Assembly (NCBI GenBank): GCA_963676355.1
Contig: OY781093.1
Span: 992,001 to 1,056,000 of the forward strand
Direction of reading: 5' to 3'
DNA: 64,000 nt
Origin: JAGLOK01 sp963676355
Lineage (GTDB): Bacteria; Bacillota; Clostridia; Christensenellales; UMGS416
The notes under the pieces were generated by a model. It did not search any database. It saw only the letters and a program-made list of their open reading frames with translations, and was not told the DNA's origin. Position numbers and translations under genes: made by a program. This document shows positions 8,627 through 16,389 of the stretch, in pieces (within the stretch, counting starts at the first letter, position 1; each line of letters starts with the position of its first letter).

Positions 8627-10159
8627 CTATACAGGTTTAATACTACAACTGTTTAAAAACCTCATAAGTCCCGCATTGCCTTCATTATTATCTTTAAAGA
8701 CACCGGCGCATTCGAGAGTTTTTCTGCATATCTTGCCTATCTCATCATGGAAAAGAGCAGTTGCTTGCTGATTTGTGAGATTAGTACCGTTTTCTTCTAC
8801 TAAATGCTCAACCCAATCCAAGTGTTTTGCGAGTGTATCATCTTTTGCAAGGGCTGCTTTATTATAGTTTGTTTTACCAGTTAGAATATTCTCGATTAAT
8901 CCTAGTTCTTTTTTGAGCCTTCCGGGAAGAATGAAAAGACCCATTACTTCGATAAGTCCGATGTTTTCTTTTTTTATGTGATGAAGCTCTGGGTGAGGAT
9001 GGAATACTCCAAGTGGCAAATCTTCCGTTGTTATATTATTGCGCAAGACAAGGTCCATCTGATATTTGCCTTCGGACATTCGCGCATATGGAGTAACAGC
9101 GTTGTGCTTGTCCTCTGGGCTGTTTATAACGCCTAAGGATTCGTCAGAATAAGCTTCCCATGAAACAAGTATGTGATTTGCAGCTTCAACCAGCTTCTCG
9201 CTGTTGCTTGATGTAAGGCGTATGCAGTTCATAGGCCAGTTAACAATTCCTGCTTCAATTTCAGGATATCCATCTATATTGATTTCGGTTTTTATAGAAG
9301 CCATCGCCATCGGGAGGTCAGCTCTTCCGCCTTGATAGTGGTCGTGGTTTAATATCGAGCCGCCAACAATGGGAAGACCTGCGTTTGAGCCTAAGAAATA
9401 GTGCGGAAGTTCTTTAATGAACTCTACCAAGCGAACTAGCGTATCGCGGTTGACATTCATTGGGGAGTGCTCGCCTTTAAGAACAATGCAGTGCTCATTG
9501 AAATATACATAAGGTGAATATTGCATGTACCATTTTTCGTTTTTTAGAGTTAAGGGAATAAGCCGCAGTGTCTGGCGCGCGGGGTGGTCTAGCCTTCCGG
9601 CATAACCCATGTTGTCAGCGCAAAGCATGCATGCGGGATATCCGGATTTTTTCATGGTTAAAAGTTTTTTGATTTCATTCGGATCTTTTTCAGGCTTTGA
9701 TAAGTTTATGGTTATCTGAAACTTACCGTACTTGTCATCCTCATAATCCCATTTGATATTTTTTGCGATGCGCTCGCGGCGTATATATTCGCAATCTTTA
9801 TTTAATTTATAAAACCAATCAGTCGCTTTCTTTTCAGATGCTTCTTTAAGCTTAAAGAAGCATCTGGCAGTCTCTGATGGACGTGGCATAACGGCATTCA
9901 TCAAACGAGTGTCAAATAAGTCGCGCTCTGTAACAGTGTCGTTTATGATTCCTTTTGAAACAGCTATCTCTAGTAGTTCGTTTAATATAGGAGAAGCGCC
10001 ATCCGGAATATTGTATGTGCTGGAATCAAACTCGCAGGGTTCACTGACTTGCATCAAATCCATAAGTAGATTTCGTGAATAGATAGTGTCTAGCTGATCT
10101 ATCATTTTGTTTTCTCTTGCAAATATCAGTAGTTTTTCGATTGCATTTGATGCGTTCAT
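8627..10159 (-). CDS. galT: UDP-glucose--hexose-1-phosphate uridylyltransferase (Firmicutes GalT2 type)
   Basis: 510 residues, the length of the Firmicutes galT class rather than the ~350-residue E. coli class. Visible features are CMLCADNMGYAGR (about residues 177-189), the nucleotide-binding GGSILNHDHYQGG with the HDH motif (about 267-279), and FHPHPELHHIKKENIGLIEVMGLFILPGRL. It exchanges UMP between UDP-glucose and galactose-1-phosphate in the Leloir pathway. RBS GGAG lies just upstream of the ATG. It is the last gene of the minus-strand galK operon, separated from galK by an amidohydrolase and an acetyltransferase gene. No galE or galM is in the window. Confidence 0.95.
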   Translation of the reverse strand: MNASNAIEKLLIFARENKMIDQLDTIYSRNLLMDLMQVSEPCEFDSSTYNIPDGASPILNELLEIAVSKGIINDTVTERDLFDTRLMNAVMPRPSETARCFFKLKEASEKKATDWFYKLNKDCEYIRRERIAKNIKWDYEDDKYGKFQITINLSKPEKDPNEIKKLLTMKKSGYPACMLCADNMGYAGRLDHPARQTLRLIPLTLKNEKWYMQYSPYVYFNEHCIVLKGEHSPMNVNRDTLVRLVEFIKELPHYFLGSNAGLPIVGGSILNHDHYQGGRADLPMAMASIKTEINIDGYPEIEAGIVNWPMNCIRLTSSNSEKLVEAANHILVSWEAYSDESLGVINSPEDKHNAVTPYARMSEGKYQMDLVLRNNITTEDLPLGVFHPHPELHHIKKENIGLIEVMGLFILPGRLKKELGLIENILTGKTNYNKAALAKDDTLAKHLDWVEHLVEENGTNLTNQQATALFHDEIGKICRKTLECAGVFKDNNEGNAGLMRFLNSCSIKPV

Positions 10160-10192
10160 TTAATTCTCCTTTGGTCTAAAGCCAAGATATTA

Positions 10193-10648
10193 TCATTTGC
10201 TTTTATCAAACAGTAATTTTGCGATCATTTCTCCATCATCTATTTCGCCTGTTTCAACGATTCCCAGACTCCTGTATAGTCCTTGTGCTTTTTCATTTCC
10301 TGGAACAAAGCTTAGGATAACTCCATCTTTTCCTTCATCTTTTGCTATCTCGATTATTTTCTCAAGCGCTTTTTTACCATAGCCTTTTCCTTGGTGAGAT
10401 TCATCAATCATAAAGCGCCATAGATCCAGCAGATTTCCATATTTGGGTTCAGCGTTTATATACATTGCAAAACCCACAACTACATCATTGGCCATAATTG
10501 CCATGGGATGAGCAAGGTCTCTTTGAACGTAAGCTTGCGCCAAAGAGTAGGTATTGTTAGCTACATACTTATTCTGGCTTTCTTTTACTTTGAGCTTTAG
10601 AACGGCACTGTAATTATCTTCGTTTATTGCAACAAGACTAATATCCAT
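10193..10648 (-). CDS. GNAT family N-acetyltransferase (spermine/spermidine acetyltransferase-like)
   Basis: 151 residues, one GNAT domain. The acetyl-CoA loop is ESHQGKGYGKKAL (about residues 88-100) preceded by the beta4 strand LWRFMID, and the C-terminal motif B is GNEKAQGLYRSLGIVETG. The N-terminus VAINEDNYSAVLKLKVKESQ and the SLAQAYV stretch resemble diamine/spermidine acetyltransferases of the BltD/PaiA type. It transfers an acetyl group from CoA to an amine; the acceptor is not determined. It lies between galT and the amidohydrolase gene with 27-33 base gaps, each with a ribosome binding site, so it is probably cotranscribed with the galactose genes. A galactose-related acceptor (for example an amino sugar) is possible but unsupported. 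Confidence 0.85.
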   Translation of the reverse strand: MDISLVAINEDNYSAVLKLKVKESQNKYVANNTYSLAQAYVQRDLAHPMAIMANDVVVGFAMYINAEPKYGNLLDLWRFMIDESHQGKGYGKKALEKIIEIAKDEGKDGVILSFVPGNEKAQGLYRSLGIVETGEIDDGEMIAKLLFDKSK

Positions 10649-10675
10649 ATGTAACTCCTTTATTTTAGTGCACTA

Positions 10676-11842
10676 CTATTTTTCAGCGTCATAAACTATA
10701 GCACCATCTATGAATACTTTTTTTGTATGGCATCTAAAATCTAAAGGGTGCGAGTCATATAAAGCAATGTCTGCATCTTTTCCCACTTCAAGCGAGCCAA
10801 CTCTATCATCTATGCCGGCAATTTCTGCAGCGTAAATGGTGATTGCTTTAAGTGCAGTCTCCTCATCGCAGCCTTCGCGCACTGCAAGTGCTGCGCAAAC
10901 CGGAAGGTAGTGGAGGGGTATAACGGGATGGTCGGTCATTATAGCAAACTTCATGCCTGCATCTGCAAATACTTTCGGCGCTTTGAATGTTAGGTTTGAA
11001 AGCTCGATTTTTGAGCGCGTTGAAAGATGCGGTCCTAAGATGCACTTTGCCTTTTCATCTTTAAGTATATCTACGATTAAATGTCCCTCTGTGCAGTGCT
11101 CCAGTGAATAGTTTATGTCAAACTCTTTTGCAATGCGAATAGCGGTTAATATATCGTCCGCTCTGTGGCAATGAAATTTCATATATAGTTTCTTTTCAAG
11201 AACTTGAACCATAACTTCCATTGCAAGGTCACGCTCCGGCATTTTTTCGGCTTCATCTACGTCAGCGGAATCAAGCTTCTTTTTATACTCACGAGCCTCA
11301 ACCAATGTCTGGCGCAATATAGCAGCTGTTGCCATGCGGGTTGAGGGGCTTTTTTCCTGACTGTTATAAACACGCTTTGGATTTTCACCAAAAGCCGCTT
11401 TTACAGCCAGAGGTTCTTTTATTATCATATCATCAACACGTCGGCCGTATGTTTTCATAGCCAAAAACTGTCCGCCTATTACATTTGCACTTCCAGGACC
11501 TGTGCAGGCAGTGGTAACACCGTTTTCGTATGCTTCTTTAAATGAGTAGTCAGCAGGATTTATTCCATCCAGAGCGCGAAGCTCAGGAGTAACAGGATCG
11601 GTCGCTTCATTGCCATCTTCTCCTTCAAACCCCATTTTGTCTTCAAACATTCCTACATGGCAGTGTGCGTCCACAAATCCAGGCAGAGCCCAAAGTTCTT
11701 TTGCATCAATAACTTTAGTTCCGTCGGGGGTGTCAATGCTTTTGCCTATCTTAGCGATTTTTCCATCTTTTATGAGGATATCGCCACAGTCATAGTTTGT
11801 TTCTGTCATTGTCATAATTTTAGCGTTTTTAATTAAATACAT
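10676..11842 (-). CDS. Metal-dependent amidohydrolase (imidazolonepropionase/prolidase-like)
   Basis: 388 residues. Short beta-sandwich at both ends surrounds a TIM barrel with the amidohydrolase ligands: VDAHCHVG (about residues 58-65), KFHCHRADD (about 222-230), LEHCTEGH (about 244-251) and MTDHPVIP (about 302-309), then VGSLEVGKDADIALYD. The set HxH, H, H, D fits the imidazolonepropionase-like branch, which hydrolyses cyclic amides or peptide-like bonds. Ten bases separate it from galK upstream, so it is translated from the galactose operon message. A role in galactose use is not established; it may be a passenger. The two His ligands are present, so the enzyme looks active. Confidence 0.88.
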   Translation of the reverse strand: MYLIKNAKIMTMTETNYDCGDILIKDGKIAKIGKSIDTPDGTKVIDAKELWALPGFVDAHCHVGMFEDKMGFEGEDGNEATDPVTPELRALDGINPADYSFKEAYENGVTTACTGPGSANVIGGQFLAMKTYGRRVDDMIIKEPLAVKAAFGENPKRVYNSQEKSPSTRMATAAILRQTLVEAREYKKKLDSADVDEAEKMPERDLAMEVMVQVLEKKLYMKFHCHRADDILTAIRIAKEFDINYSLEHCTEGHLIVDILKDEKAKCILGPHLSTRSKIELSNLTFKAPKVFADAGMKFAIMTDHPVIPLHYLPVCAALAVREGCDEETALKAITIYAAEIAGIDDRVGSLEVGKDADIALYDSHPLDFRCHTKKVFIDGAIVYDAEK

Positions 11843-11851
11843 TTTTATCTC

Positions 11852-13111
11852 CTAAATTTTTATTTCGATTGCTCCGCAATTGCGTATTCCGAGAACGGAT
11901 GCGGAGCCTTCGCCAAATATTTGATTCATTTTATTTACGTATGTTGTAAGCAAGTCATTCGGCACGAAAGCCAGTGTTGTTCCTGCAAAGCCACCACCAT
12001 GTACGCGCCATGCGCCTTTGTCTTTAAGTATTTTTTCGGCTTCGTTTAAAGCTATTGCAAGCCCTTGTTCGTCTTCTCCAGCATAGATGTTTTGAAGCAT
12101 CTTATATGAGCTTTCTCCTGAGTCTACAACCATTTGCAAAAAGCTTTTCATATTATCATTTTTTATAGCTTCCAACTGATCATATACTCTATCGTTTTCG
12201 CCGAAAAAGTGCATAGCCCTAAGCAATGCTCTGTCTGGCAACACTTTTCTTAAGGCATTTAAATCTTTTTCAAATTCAGAGGGGTCAACATCTCTTAATA
12301 CTTGTTTATCATAGTTTTGTGCAACTAGCTTCATTTCGATTGGAATGGTAGCGTAGTCGTGCGTTAAATCTGCATGACTTCCTCCAGTATTTGTTACAAC
12401 AAGATTATATCCTTTTGCCACAAAATCATAGTTCACTTTCTCGACAATTGGATTTTTTGGATCATCAAAGTCAATGGAAATAAGAGAGCCGACCGATGAC
12501 GCTGTTTGGTCCATAAGACCGCTTGGCTTGCCAAAATATTTGTTTTCAGCAAACTGAGATATTATAGCACGCTCAACGGCGCTCACTTCATATCCACACA
12601 GAGAACTTATAACTTTTACGGTGAGCACTTCAAATGCTGCGGATGATGAAAGACCTGAACCTGAAAGCACTGTGCTGTGCACGTAACCATCAAATCCGCA
12701 AATTTCATGGCCTCGGTCGCAAAGCCCAGCTGCAACGCCACGTATCAAAGCGTTTGTGGAGTCATATTCTTCCTTGTTGATTTCAAGATTGTTAAGATCT
12801 ATTACAAATTCAGCATCATAGCCATAGGACTTTAGACGGACAATATTGTCATCTCTTTTTTTGGCAAAACCCACAGTGTCGCATGTAACAGCAGCGGCAA
12901 GAACGCGTCCGTGGTTGTGGTCGGTGTGGTTGCCGCCGATTTCGCTTCTTCCGGGAGCAGAAAATATGCGATAATCATCGGTGCCATATTCTGAAACAAA
13001 CAATTCATGCAAATGAGAGTATCTCTCGGGAGCTAAATTTGATGATGTTTGATATAAATCTTTAAAGGTTGAAGTGACATTGGGCGATTGAAATTTTTCT
13101 AGTATTTTCAT
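11852..13111 (-). CDS. galK: Galactokinase
   Basis: 419 residues, GHMP kinase fold. Galactokinase signature is APGRSEIGGNHTDHNHGR (about residues 53-70; E. coli-type consensus GRVNLIGEHTDY), the ATP loop is SGSGLSSSAAFEV (about 149-161) and the C-terminal motif is VHGGGFAGTTLAF (about 369-381). It phosphorylates galactose at C1 with ATP. It is the first gene of a four-gene minus-strand operon ending in galT and has a consensus promoter 34 bases upstream. The first ~30 residues resemble the N-terminal extension seen in clostridial GalK. Confidence in function is high. Confidence 0.95.
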   Translation of the reverse strand: MKILEKFQSPNVTSTFKDLYQTSSNLAPERYSHLHELFVSEYGTDDYRIFSAPGRSEIGGNHTDHNHGRVLAAAVTCDTVGFAKKRDDNIVRLKSYGYDAEFVIDLNNLEINKEEYDSTNALIRGVAAGLCDRGHEICGFDGYVHSTVLSGSGLSSSAAFEVLTVKVISSLCGYEVSAVERAIISQFAENKYFGKPSGLMDQTASSVGSLISIDFDDPKNPIVEKVNYDFVAKGYNLVVTNTGGSHADLTHDYATIPIEMKLVAQNYDKQVLRDVDPSEFEKDLNALRKVLPDRALLRAMHFFGENDRVYDQLEAIKNDNMKSFLQMVVDSGESSYKMLQNIYAGEDEQGLAIALNEAEKILKDKGAWRVHGGGFAGTTLAFVPNDLLTTYVNKMNQIFGEGSASVLGIRNCGAIEIKI

Positions 13112-13144
13112 TATAAGTCCTAACCTATCATAAATTCAGATTTG

Positions 13145-13173
13145 ATTATACGTTATGAGTATATTTTTTTCAA
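13145..13173 (-). promoter_or_regulatory. Promoter of the galK operon
   Basis: On the minus strand TTGAAA (13173-13168), a 17-base spacer and a perfect TATAAT (13150-13145) precede galK, giving a leader of roughly 25-30 bases. No operator-like repeat was recognised around it. Confidence 0.72.
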
Positions 13174-13224
13174 TTGAATTGCAGATTTAATAGGTTAAAT
13201 TATATGATGGGTCTGTTTAATTTG

Positions 13225-13253
13225 TTGAATAATGCTGAGTGAAACTATATAAT
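13225..13253 (+). promoter_or_regulatory. Promoter of the phosphoglycerate mutase gene
   Basis: TTGAAT (13225-13230), 17-base spacer, TATAAT (13248-13253). The start codon follows at 13286 behind a weak AAGGTAG ribosome binding site, leaving a leader of about 26 bases. Confidence 0.7.
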
Positions 13254-13285
13254 GTAAAATAATTTGTTAAAGTAAGGTAGAAATC

Positions 13286-14452
13286 ATGAAAAAGATTATT
13301 TTGATATTAGATGGAATGGCAGATAGGAAACAGGACATATTGGGGGACAAAACGCCTCTTGAGTATGCAAATACGCCTAATTTAGATGCTTTATATGAAA
13401 AGTCTGTATCCGGCTGTGTTCAAACAATCCCTGATGGCGAAGAGGCGGGAAGCGCTGTTGCAAATCTTAACATGCTTGGATTTGTTTCATCTGAGATTTA
13501 TAAAGGCAGAGCGGTACTTGAGGCGGCAGGAGCACAGCTTCCGGTAAAAGAAGGATGCTTATATATTAGGACAAACCTAGTCACAATGAAAGGTGAAAGC
13601 TTTGAAGAAAGCGTTATAGAAAGCTATAGCGCACACGATATCGAAACTGAAGATTCAAGGCCATTGGTTAAAAAGCTTAATGATGCGCTTTTTGGAGATG
13701 GAGTTGAGCTAATAAATACAGATACTTTCAGAAATATACTTGTTGCAAAAGGAAAAACTGATGATTATGAAAAGCTTGATTTCGTGCCTCCTCATGATAT
13801 CATCGGCCAACCTATAAAAAAGCATTTAAGTGGGAATGAAACTTATAACGCTTACGTGGACATTTTAAGAAAAGCCTATGAAGTTCTAAAAGCAGACAAT
13901 CATACAAAAGCTAACGGCATATGGTTTTGGGGAGCTTCAGTGCCGCCTAACACTGAAAATGCTTCGAGCAATGATGAGAAATTGATATTATCTGAAACTA
14001 CACTTATGCGTGGAATATCAAGCTTGCTTAACATTGAATGCGTATCGATACTTGAGCGGGTTAGTTTTGATTCGTTTTTAGAAGATAAACTAGCGGCTGC
14101 AAAAAAGGCACTTGAAAGCGATAAAGAATTTATATATCTTCATATACAAGAACCAGATGACTTATCTCATGAGCTGATGCCTCGAGAAAAGGCAGAAGCT
14201 TTGAGCCTTATTGATAAAATATTTGTTGGCGGTATTGTTCAAAAGCTTAATGATTTGAATGAAGAATTTTCGCTTGTTGTAGCATCAGATCACTATACTT
14301 TCTCAGACACAGGAGCACATGGCAGAGAGCCTGCACCTTTTATGCTGTATAAAAGCAGTGAGCTAGAATCAAATAGTGGCACTTTTTCAGAAAAAAATTG
14401 TATTGAAAAGAATGTGGTTGTTACGCCAAAACGCTTACATTCTATGATGTAG
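13286..14452 (+). CDS. apgM: Cofactor-independent phosphoglycerate mutase, archaeal (ApgM) type
   Basis: 388 residues, alkaline-phosphatase superfamily. The N-terminal ILDGMADRKQDILGDKTPLEYANTPNLD carries the metal-binding Asp and the ApgM signature, EEAGSAVANLNMLGF holds the catalytic Ser (about residue 56), and the metal-binding end is ASDHYTFSDTGAHGREPAPFMLY (about 339-361). It interconverts 3- and 2-phosphoglycerate in glycolysis. The length and the missing insert domain place it in the ApgM rather than the GpmI class. In Bacteria some members were annotated as homoserine kinase-related (ThrH-like), so phosphonopyruvate or related phosphate chemistry cannot be fully excluded. It stands alone between divergent galK and a minus-strand lipoprotein gene. 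Confidence 0.88.
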   Translation: MKKIILILDGMADRKQDILGDKTPLEYANTPNLDALYEKSVSGCVQTIPDGEEAGSAVANLNMLGFVSSEIYKGRAVLEAAGAQLPVKEGCLYIRTNLVTMKGESFEESVIESYSAHDIETEDSRPLVKKLNDALFGDGVELINTDTFRNILVAKGKTDDYEKLDFVPPHDIIGQPIKKHLSGNETYNAYVDILRKAYEVLKADNHTKANGIWFWGASVPPNTENASSNDEKLILSETTLMRGISSLLNIECVSILERVSFDSFLEDKLAAAKKALESDKEFIYLHIQEPDDLSHELMPREKAEALSLIDKIFVGGIVQKLNDLNEEFSLVVASDHYTFSDTGAHGREPAPFMLYKSSELESNSGTFSEKNCIEKNVVVTPKRLHSMM

Positions 14453-14470
14453 AAAAAATTTGCATGAAAA

Positions 14471-14494
14471 AAACCACATATTCCTATGTGGTTT
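14471..14494 (-). terminator. Intrinsic terminator (minus strand)
   Basis: A perfect 10-bp stem, AAACCACATA/TATGTGGTTT, with loop TTCC. On the minus strand it is followed by a run of eight T, so it mainly ends the lipoprotein transcript from 15590; on the plus strand the T run is short, so it would be a weak terminator for apgM. Confidence 0.75.
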
Positions 14495-14624
14495 ATGAAG
14501 AAGGAGGATGAAGAATAAAACTATTTCATCAACTATAATAAAGACTGAATATTAACTAGGTATGTGATTATTGTGAACTAAGTATTAACAAAACTGCTTT
14601 TTTTTAATGTCTTATAGTTTTTTC

Positions 14625-15590
14625 TTAATCCGCCATGTAAAGGCCATCAAATACAAAGATTGATTCCGTATCGTTTATCGTGGAAAAATCCGTGACTTCA
14701 AACCAACCGGATAGGCCATCTGCTGTTTCTATGCAGCACCAGCTTTTGTTATCTGTCCACGTTATTGTAGCTGCTTCTCCAGAATATAGTGTAAATGCTT
14801 CAGTTGTGTCCGAAGGTGATGCCTGCAAAGGCAAATCAATCAGTGCTGTTATTTCAGTATTCATCATAATGTAGCCGTTTTCGCCTAATATTTCTTTCAT
14901 CTCTCCGTTTTGAATTTCATATTCAGCATCGTAAAACCATGTGTGCAATATATTGCCTCGATTTTTGCCTTTTATTATTCCACTTCCGTCTACAGAAAGA
15001 CTATGGAATGGATTGTCGTAGATTTTACTTAAGTATGAAGATGAATCATCGTATATCAAGAAAGCCGTCATTGGGTCGCCGCTTGGTCCGAATTCTGGAA
15101 TCATAATTTCATATTGGTTGTCTGATGAGTCAATATCACCGATGAGTAATATTCCGGCCATTACTTCTCCTTCAGAAGTAAAAGGAACCCCATTTATTGT
15201 TATATCGCATTGATAAATGTCGTAATTTATCATATCAATTATCTCAGAGTCTAGGCTTAAAGCGTTTTCAGGAACAGCTTGTTCGTAACCTGTAAACTGA
15301 AAAGTTATTTCGTCAAGTATACCGTCTCCGTCAAGATCAAAGTTTATTGTTCCTGCGCCACCGCCATATGCATATATATTTGTGCCGGAATCCATAGTCA
15401 GTTCCAGCTCGATTTCTGGAGAAGAAGTTAAGTCTGTATCAGTGGAAACGGCGTCATCCGATGATTCGGAGGCCTGCGCAGTTATTTCATCTGTAATAGG
15501 GGAATTGTTTAGTTGATCAGTGTTGTTTTGGCAGGCAGCAAATGACATAATAATTGTCAATGTCAGTACTGCCCCAAGTAGCTTTTTCAT
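14625..15590 (-). CDS. Lipoprotein with C-terminal SH3-like domain, unknown function
   Basis: 321 residues. KKLLGAVLTLTIIMSFAAC is a lipoprotein signal with lipidated Cys at about residue 20. A Ser/Thr/Asp-rich linker follows, then (about residues 75-245) a domain beginning INFDLDGDGILDEITF, an FG-GAP/dockerin-like calcium-loop sequence. Residues ~255-320 match a bacterial SH3 domain (SGEAATITWTDNKSWCCIETADGLSGWFEV), a fold that often binds cell wall. It is likely anchored outside the cell membrane. It is monocistronic: nearest gene upstream on its strand is the hydrogenase operon's end 800 bases away, and a terminator lies 130 bases downstream. Confidence 0.82.
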   Translation of the reverse strand: MKKLLGAVLTLTIIMSFAACQNNTDQLNNSPITDEITAQASESSDDAVSTDTDLTSSPEIELELTMDSGTNIYAYGGGAGTINFDLDGDGILDEITFQFTGYEQAVPENALSLDSEIIDMINYDIYQCDITINGVPFTSEGEVMAGILLIGDIDSSDNQYEIMIPEFGPSGDPMTAFLIYDDSSSYLSKIYDNPFHSLSVDGSGIIKGKNRGNILHTWFYDAEYEIQNGEMKEILGENGYIMMNTEITALIDLPLQASPSDTTEAFTLYSGEAATITWTDNKSWCCIETADGLSGWFEVTDFSTINDTESIFVFDGLYMAD

Positions 15591-15811
15591 AGTTATTATA
15601 ACCTCGATGTTTTATTTGCTTTCTTATTATACATCTTTTTTTAAATGTAACAAGTATATTACGAAGATATTTATTTTCAATAATACGAGGAGTTTTTAAA
15701 TGCCTAAACTAGTAAAGAATAGGCATATGTCCTGTGGTCGGTCTACATGCTGTTTTTAAGGTATATCAAAACTAAATCATGATATAATAAAAGAAAAAGT
15801 GAATTATGGCT

Positions 15812-16338
15812 ATGTACGATAAATATTATAAAAAGAAAACTAGTTTATGAATCCATGCTCTGAGCTTATTTTATTTTTCAAAATGTATCCTGAGCGGGGA
15901 AAACTCTGTGATTCGGGTGCCGGGCAGGGAAGAGACAGCATTCCGATTTCAAAGCTGGGATACGATGTTACAGCAGTGGATATATCAAAAGTGGGTTTAG
16001 AGCAGATAAAAAGCTGTGATTTAAGCATAGAGACATTGCAAAATGATGTGTATGAGCATGATATTTCAGGATATGATTTTATATTAATGGACAGTATGCT
16101 TCATTTTTACAAAAATGATGTAAAAAAAGAAACGGCTCTAGTTGATAGGATTTTAGATCAAATGAAAATAGGCAGTGTCTTGGTAAATAACATGGTCAAG
16201 TCATCAAAAGCAGAGAAGATATTAAAAAGCATGTTGGATGCACATGCAGGTAGTATAGAAGTAATGCAAGAAAAATATATCGATTATCCGGATTTTGATG
16301 CTACCTACCACTTTATAGTTTTGAAAAAACTGATATAA
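15812..16338 (+). pseudogene. Class I SAM-dependent methyltransferase with a damaged 5' end
   Basis: The clean open frame is 15847-16338 (163 residues, ATG without a ribosome binding site): RGKLCDSGAGQGRDSIPISKLGYDVTAVDISKVGLEQI is the SAM-binding core of small tellurite-resistance-like methyltransferases. Relatives normally start MYDKYYKKEN before this region. Exactly that start (MYDKYYKKK) is encoded at 15812, but it is out of frame by one base and, if shifted, meets a TAG before rejoining. The glycine motif is also changed (usual LDLGCGQGRD, here CDSGAGQGRD). I read this as a gene with a one-base loss in the A-rich stretch 15830-15839 plus a nonsense change. A shortened protein from 15847 could still be made; activity is doubtful. 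Confidence 0.6.
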
Positions 16339-16345
16339 AGCAAAA

Positions 16346-16363
16346 CCACCGCGTTTGCGGTGG
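16346..16363 (-). terminator. Terminator of the first hydrogenase operon
   Basis: Seven-bp GC-rich stem CCACCGC/GCGGTGG with loop GTTT. On the minus strand it is followed by TTTTG, as expected for the end of the hydCBA message (last stop at 16390); on the plus strand the T stretch is poor. Confidence 0.75.
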
Positions 16364-16389
16364 CATGCATTGTTTATTTAATTTAAGTT

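Noticed and set aside
14501..14555. AAGGAGG next to an ATG opening a 15-codon frame after apgM
   Set aside because: The ribosome binding site touches the ATG with no spacer and the frame is too short to support a gene.
14571..14592. TTGTGAA ... TTAACAA resembling a Rex box after apgM
   Set aside because: The half-sites are seven bases apart instead of four, and the spot is downstream of a gene, near a terminator, with no promoter.
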